From: Desulfobacteraceae bacterium
GTDB taxonomy: Bacteria; Desulfobacterota; Desulfobacteria; Desulfobacterales; Desulfosalsimonadaceae
Reading direction: 5' to 3'
Assembly (NCBI GenBank): GCA_007136525.1
Contig: SLGU01000165.1
Location: forward strand, 1 to 8,604
DNA: 8,604 nt
Part shown: in pieces, positions 7,101 through 8,604 of the stretch
Numbering within the stretch: the stretch's first letter is position 1
How the letters are laid out: each line of letters opens with the position of its first letter
Notes under the pieces: generated by a model
The model's database searches: none
What the model saw: the letters and a program-made list of their open reading frames with translations, nothing else
What the model was told of the DNA's origin: nothing
Position numbers and translations under genes: made by a program

Positions 7101-8604
7101 ACGAGAAAAAGATTGCTGCCCGTGACGATATGGATGATGACCCGCTGAACGGAAGCCCATGCCGAAAGCGTAAAGTTGCCGGACGCCAGCGTTTCCCTTT
7201 GGGCTTTATCGAAAAGACCGAGGCTCGTTTTTGCATGCCGCGTCCAGTGGTTCATGCTTCTTGCAAACAGGAAAAAGGTTGTTCCGGCAAGGTTCCTGTC
7301 TTCGCTGCCGTCTGTCATTGTGAGCGACAGGCGCCCATAAGCACAACCGGACATGTAATTGCCCATATACCCGGAGAGGATCGCCCCTGAAACGCAGAAG
7401 ACAAGGGGAGAACGGCTTGAATTGCCGTATTTCAGTGTGAGCGAAAGCATTTTGAGGCCGATATACATGGCGCAGTCACTGTGAAAGAACATGGCGGACC
7501 CGAGGGTTTCTTCAAGGACTTCCATGACCGTCAGAACGTGCTGATCCGTCATTTGCCCGAGGCGGGCAAGGTCTTCCGGATGCTTTCCCCTCAGGGTCCC
7601 CCTGATTTTGGCTGCCATCAGGAACAGGTGCATCCGGCCGGGCATGAGCGGAATTTTTTCATCCAGGAGGCTTAGTGCGGCAATGCCTGCTTTTACCGCT
7701 TGTTCGTATTGCCCCTGGCTTTGGAGAATCCTGGAAATTGAGCGGTAGATGTCAATTTTTTCACGGGTTGTGCGAACCCTTTCCAGAATAAACCAGAAAC
7801 GGCTTTCAGCAAGGGATATCCTGCCGCTCAGGTATTCGCACCGGGCATATGCCGTGTAAATGGAACGGGTCAGTTCATAGTGGCGGTCCCATGCGTTTTC
7901 AGGCAGCATCTTCAATGCACTTGCAAAACAGCCGAGGGCGGTGTGGTGAGCCGCCGATCGTATCGCTTTTTGTCCGGCCTCGAGGTTCAGGCGTGCGAGC
8001 AGCAGTTTTTCATCCGGGTCATGGATTTTGCTTTCGGCCACGTTGAAATGGTTGACGATGTTGAACAGGTTTTCACCGAGTTCGTCCCTTGGGGTCCTGG
8101 CAAGCATGAGCAACCCGGTACGCAGGTGAACCTGCTGTTTTTCCTCGGGCGAAAACATCCGGTAAACCGCTTCCTGCACCCTGTCATGCATGAACTTGAA
8201 TTCGGCCTTTTGCAGCCGGGATCTGCCTTGGCGATGATCATAATTCCAGAATAATCCGGATTTGTCGTTTTCACGGGCGGGTTCGATCAGATCGGCTTCA
8301 ACGGCCTGGTGCAGAAGGTTTGCGGTTTCCCTGAAACCTGTGTGGCTGATGAGGGAAAGGGTCCGAAAATTAAACCGGTTGCCGATGCAGGCGGCATACA
8401 TCAGGAGTTGCACGACAGCGGATGGAAGGTGCTGTATTTTCCGTATCATCAGGTCAACCACGTTGTCCGTTATGGACATTTTGCTTGCCGCGGCTATGTT
8501 CCATTGCCACCGGCAGGTGTGCCGGTTGAAGAAAATCGCTTCTTCCCGGTGAAGCGCTTTAAGAAATTCCTTAATAAAAAAAGGATTCCCACCGGTTTTG
8601 GCCG
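4184..8604 (-). CDS. Hybrid sensor histidine kinase with STAND ATPase, GAF, PAS and receiver domains (N-terminus outside window)
   Basis: The frame is open to the right edge, so this is the C-terminal 1472 residues of a larger protein; numbering starts at the codon 8602-8600. Residues 1-140 are the end of a STAND/AAA-type predicted ATPase (AKTGGNPFFIKEFLKAL, then ITDNVVDLMIRKIQHLP). About 150-740 is a long helical, TPR-like region. Then come GAF (about 776-936), PAS (about 945-1063), a charged coiled coil (about 1061-1083), HisKA with H1092 (SHEIRTPLN), and HATPase with N1209 (NAFKFT), D1241 (DTGTG) and GGTGLGL at 1270-1276. The receiver domain (about 1344-1463) has D1350/D1351, phospho-acceptor D1394, S1424 and K1446. 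All catalytic residues are present, so it should autophosphorylate and pass phosphate to its own receiver; no Hpt domain is seen. Proteins of this class often start with a Ser/Thr kinase domain before the ATPase; that part, if present, lies outside. No membrane segment is visible, suggesting a cytoplasmic sensor. The first methionine (8479) lies inside the ATPase domain and is not the start. Confidence 0.93.
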   Translation of the reverse strand, partial: AKTGGNPFFIKEFLKALHREEAIFFNRHTCRWQWNIAAASKMSITDNVVDLMIRKIQHLPSAVVQLLMYAACIGNRFNFRTLSLISHTGFRETANLLHQAVEADLIEPARENDKSGLFWNYDHRQGRSRLQKAEFKFMHDRVQEAVYRMFSPEEKQQVHLRTGLLMLARTPRDELGENLFNIVNHFNVAESKIHDPDEKLLLARLNLEAGQKAIRSAAHHTALGCFASALKMLPENAWDRHYELTRSIYTAYARCEYLSGRISLAESRFWFILERVRTTREKIDIYRSISRILQSQGQYEQAVKAGIAALSLLDEKIPLMPGRMHLFLMAAKIRGTLRGKHPEDLARLGQMTDQHVLTVMEVLEETLGSAMFFHSDCAMYIGLKMLSLTLKYGNSSRSPLVFCVSGAILSGYMGNYMSGCAYGRLSLTMTDGSEDRNLAGTTFFLFARSMNHWTRHAKTSLGLFDKAQRETLASGNFTLSAWASVQRVIIHIVTGSNLFLVSEEIENATRLITRMGHDAIGWFCEVSSRYVSALQGGTRGISDLDGETFNEVSFIRNTAAQSVHTGIFDYYQTLKTQLYFIDGHYEKAIETANPRMDTRRGLQGQAFGPDYHFYRALCMARIYPNASRREKKKLLRRIKRIKKRFMIWADNCSDNYHHKHMLICAETSRITGKSGVATGLYQAAIQYAMKNGFAQDEAVANECSARFFMETGNMEAAATCLANARFAYLKWGATAKATQLETVFPFLSPFAAHGSKPSAYPAIQDEGRRHSLFDWRSILKTFRSISREIDRATLIRTMIARIIENAGAQRGVLLLQREEGLFVEAESRIGWKDVRLTHSVPIAEYGDLPLSMINYTVRKCRPVILADANTGHQFEDDPYFVNQAKKSVLCSPVLYQGKSKGIIYLENDAATAVFTQERVFVIDMLSAQAAISLENATLYKRLKESEKKYRSIFENAVEGIFQVSREGTFISVNESLAAILGYTGPEELIDSGTNVVDLFFFDENRKKLFERQLNEKGRIRDFEGKGKRRDGSDFWVSVSARAIFDEQGRIDYYEGSVVDIAERKQKEEAERQRKAAEAAARAKSIFLANMSHEIRTPLNAIIGLSELSAAEGTRGKDQVYAAKINHCATALLKTIDDILHLSKFEAGRVELENIDFTLSEIMEKIDTLFMHQTSGRNIVLAFTVSKNIPQTLIGDPFRMGQVLTNLTANAFKFTAGGRITIGAKCIERKKDRVRLRFFVSDTGTGICEKDISRLFTAYSQADKSISRRYGGTGLGLAISKGIVDLMKGRIWAKNNPDRGATFYFEVDIPFRRDPVRILDIKNTRDSAAARRIMTGSTRNGASSIRLLLVDDNAISREVMPEMLKSAGFMVDTASNGREAIRKASEKHFDAVLMDLQMPGMNGFETAAVIRRIPGNESLVIIAMSAGAMDGSRRQCVNEGMTGYIAKPVDMKQLKERLEEKLSPKTPPASLLP

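Noticed and set aside
8477..8479. ATG at 8479 as the start of the kinase
   Set aside because: The frame stays open to the window edge and the upstream residues (GGNPFFIKEFL) are typical of the same ATPase domain; no ribosome-binding site precedes this ATG.
1..8604. CRISPR array, tRNA or rRNA genes, transposase or phage genes
   Set aside because: No spaced direct repeats, cloverleaf, rRNA signature or integrase/transposase motif was found on either strand.

Overview
The window holds four protein genes: one on the plus strand, two complete genes on the minus strand, and one minus-strand gene cut by the right edge. Moderate GC content, AT-rich intergenic gaps, a very large ATPase/GAF/PAS hybrid histidine kinase and two kinds of intergenic repeat suggest a deltaproteobacterial sulfate reducer or relative, probably Desulfobacterales. 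That placement is inferred from style and from remembered repeat types, not from a database comparison.

Layout, left to right. Positions 1-104 carry a palindromic element that seems to run off the left edge; its inner end forms the 3' end of rnd. rnd (ribonuclease D, minus, 88-1236) follows. A divergent intergenic region (1237-1459) begins with five imperfect heptamers abutting the rnd start codon and continues as a possibly structured leader for thrS (threonyl-tRNA synthetase, plus, 1460-3394). thrS stands alone: the infC-rpmI-rplT genes that usually follow it are absent. It converges on an unrecognised gene (minus, 3413-3982) whose product looks like a small basic winged-helix protein with an unusual Asn/Ile alternating tail. 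The two stop codons lie at the base of a shared hairpin. An AT-rich gap of about 200 bases with two inverted repeats (3983-4183) separates this gene from the 3' end of a giant sensor kinase (minus, 4184-8604, start outside the window).

rnd and thrS are housekeeping RNA-metabolism genes: stable-RNA 3' trimming and tRNA charging with threonine. The kinase is a signalling protein whose visible part runs from the end of a STAND-type ATPase through a long helical repeat region, GAF, PAS, HisKA, HATPase and a receiver domain, with all key catalytic residues present. The small gene lies downstream of the kinase on the same strand and could be co-transcribed or be a target, but nothing in the sequence proves a link. 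I see no mobile-element genes, CRISPR array, RNA genes or defence system. The most interesting items are the intergenic repeats at both ends of rnd and the unrecognised small protein; I do not see a clear new multi-gene system.
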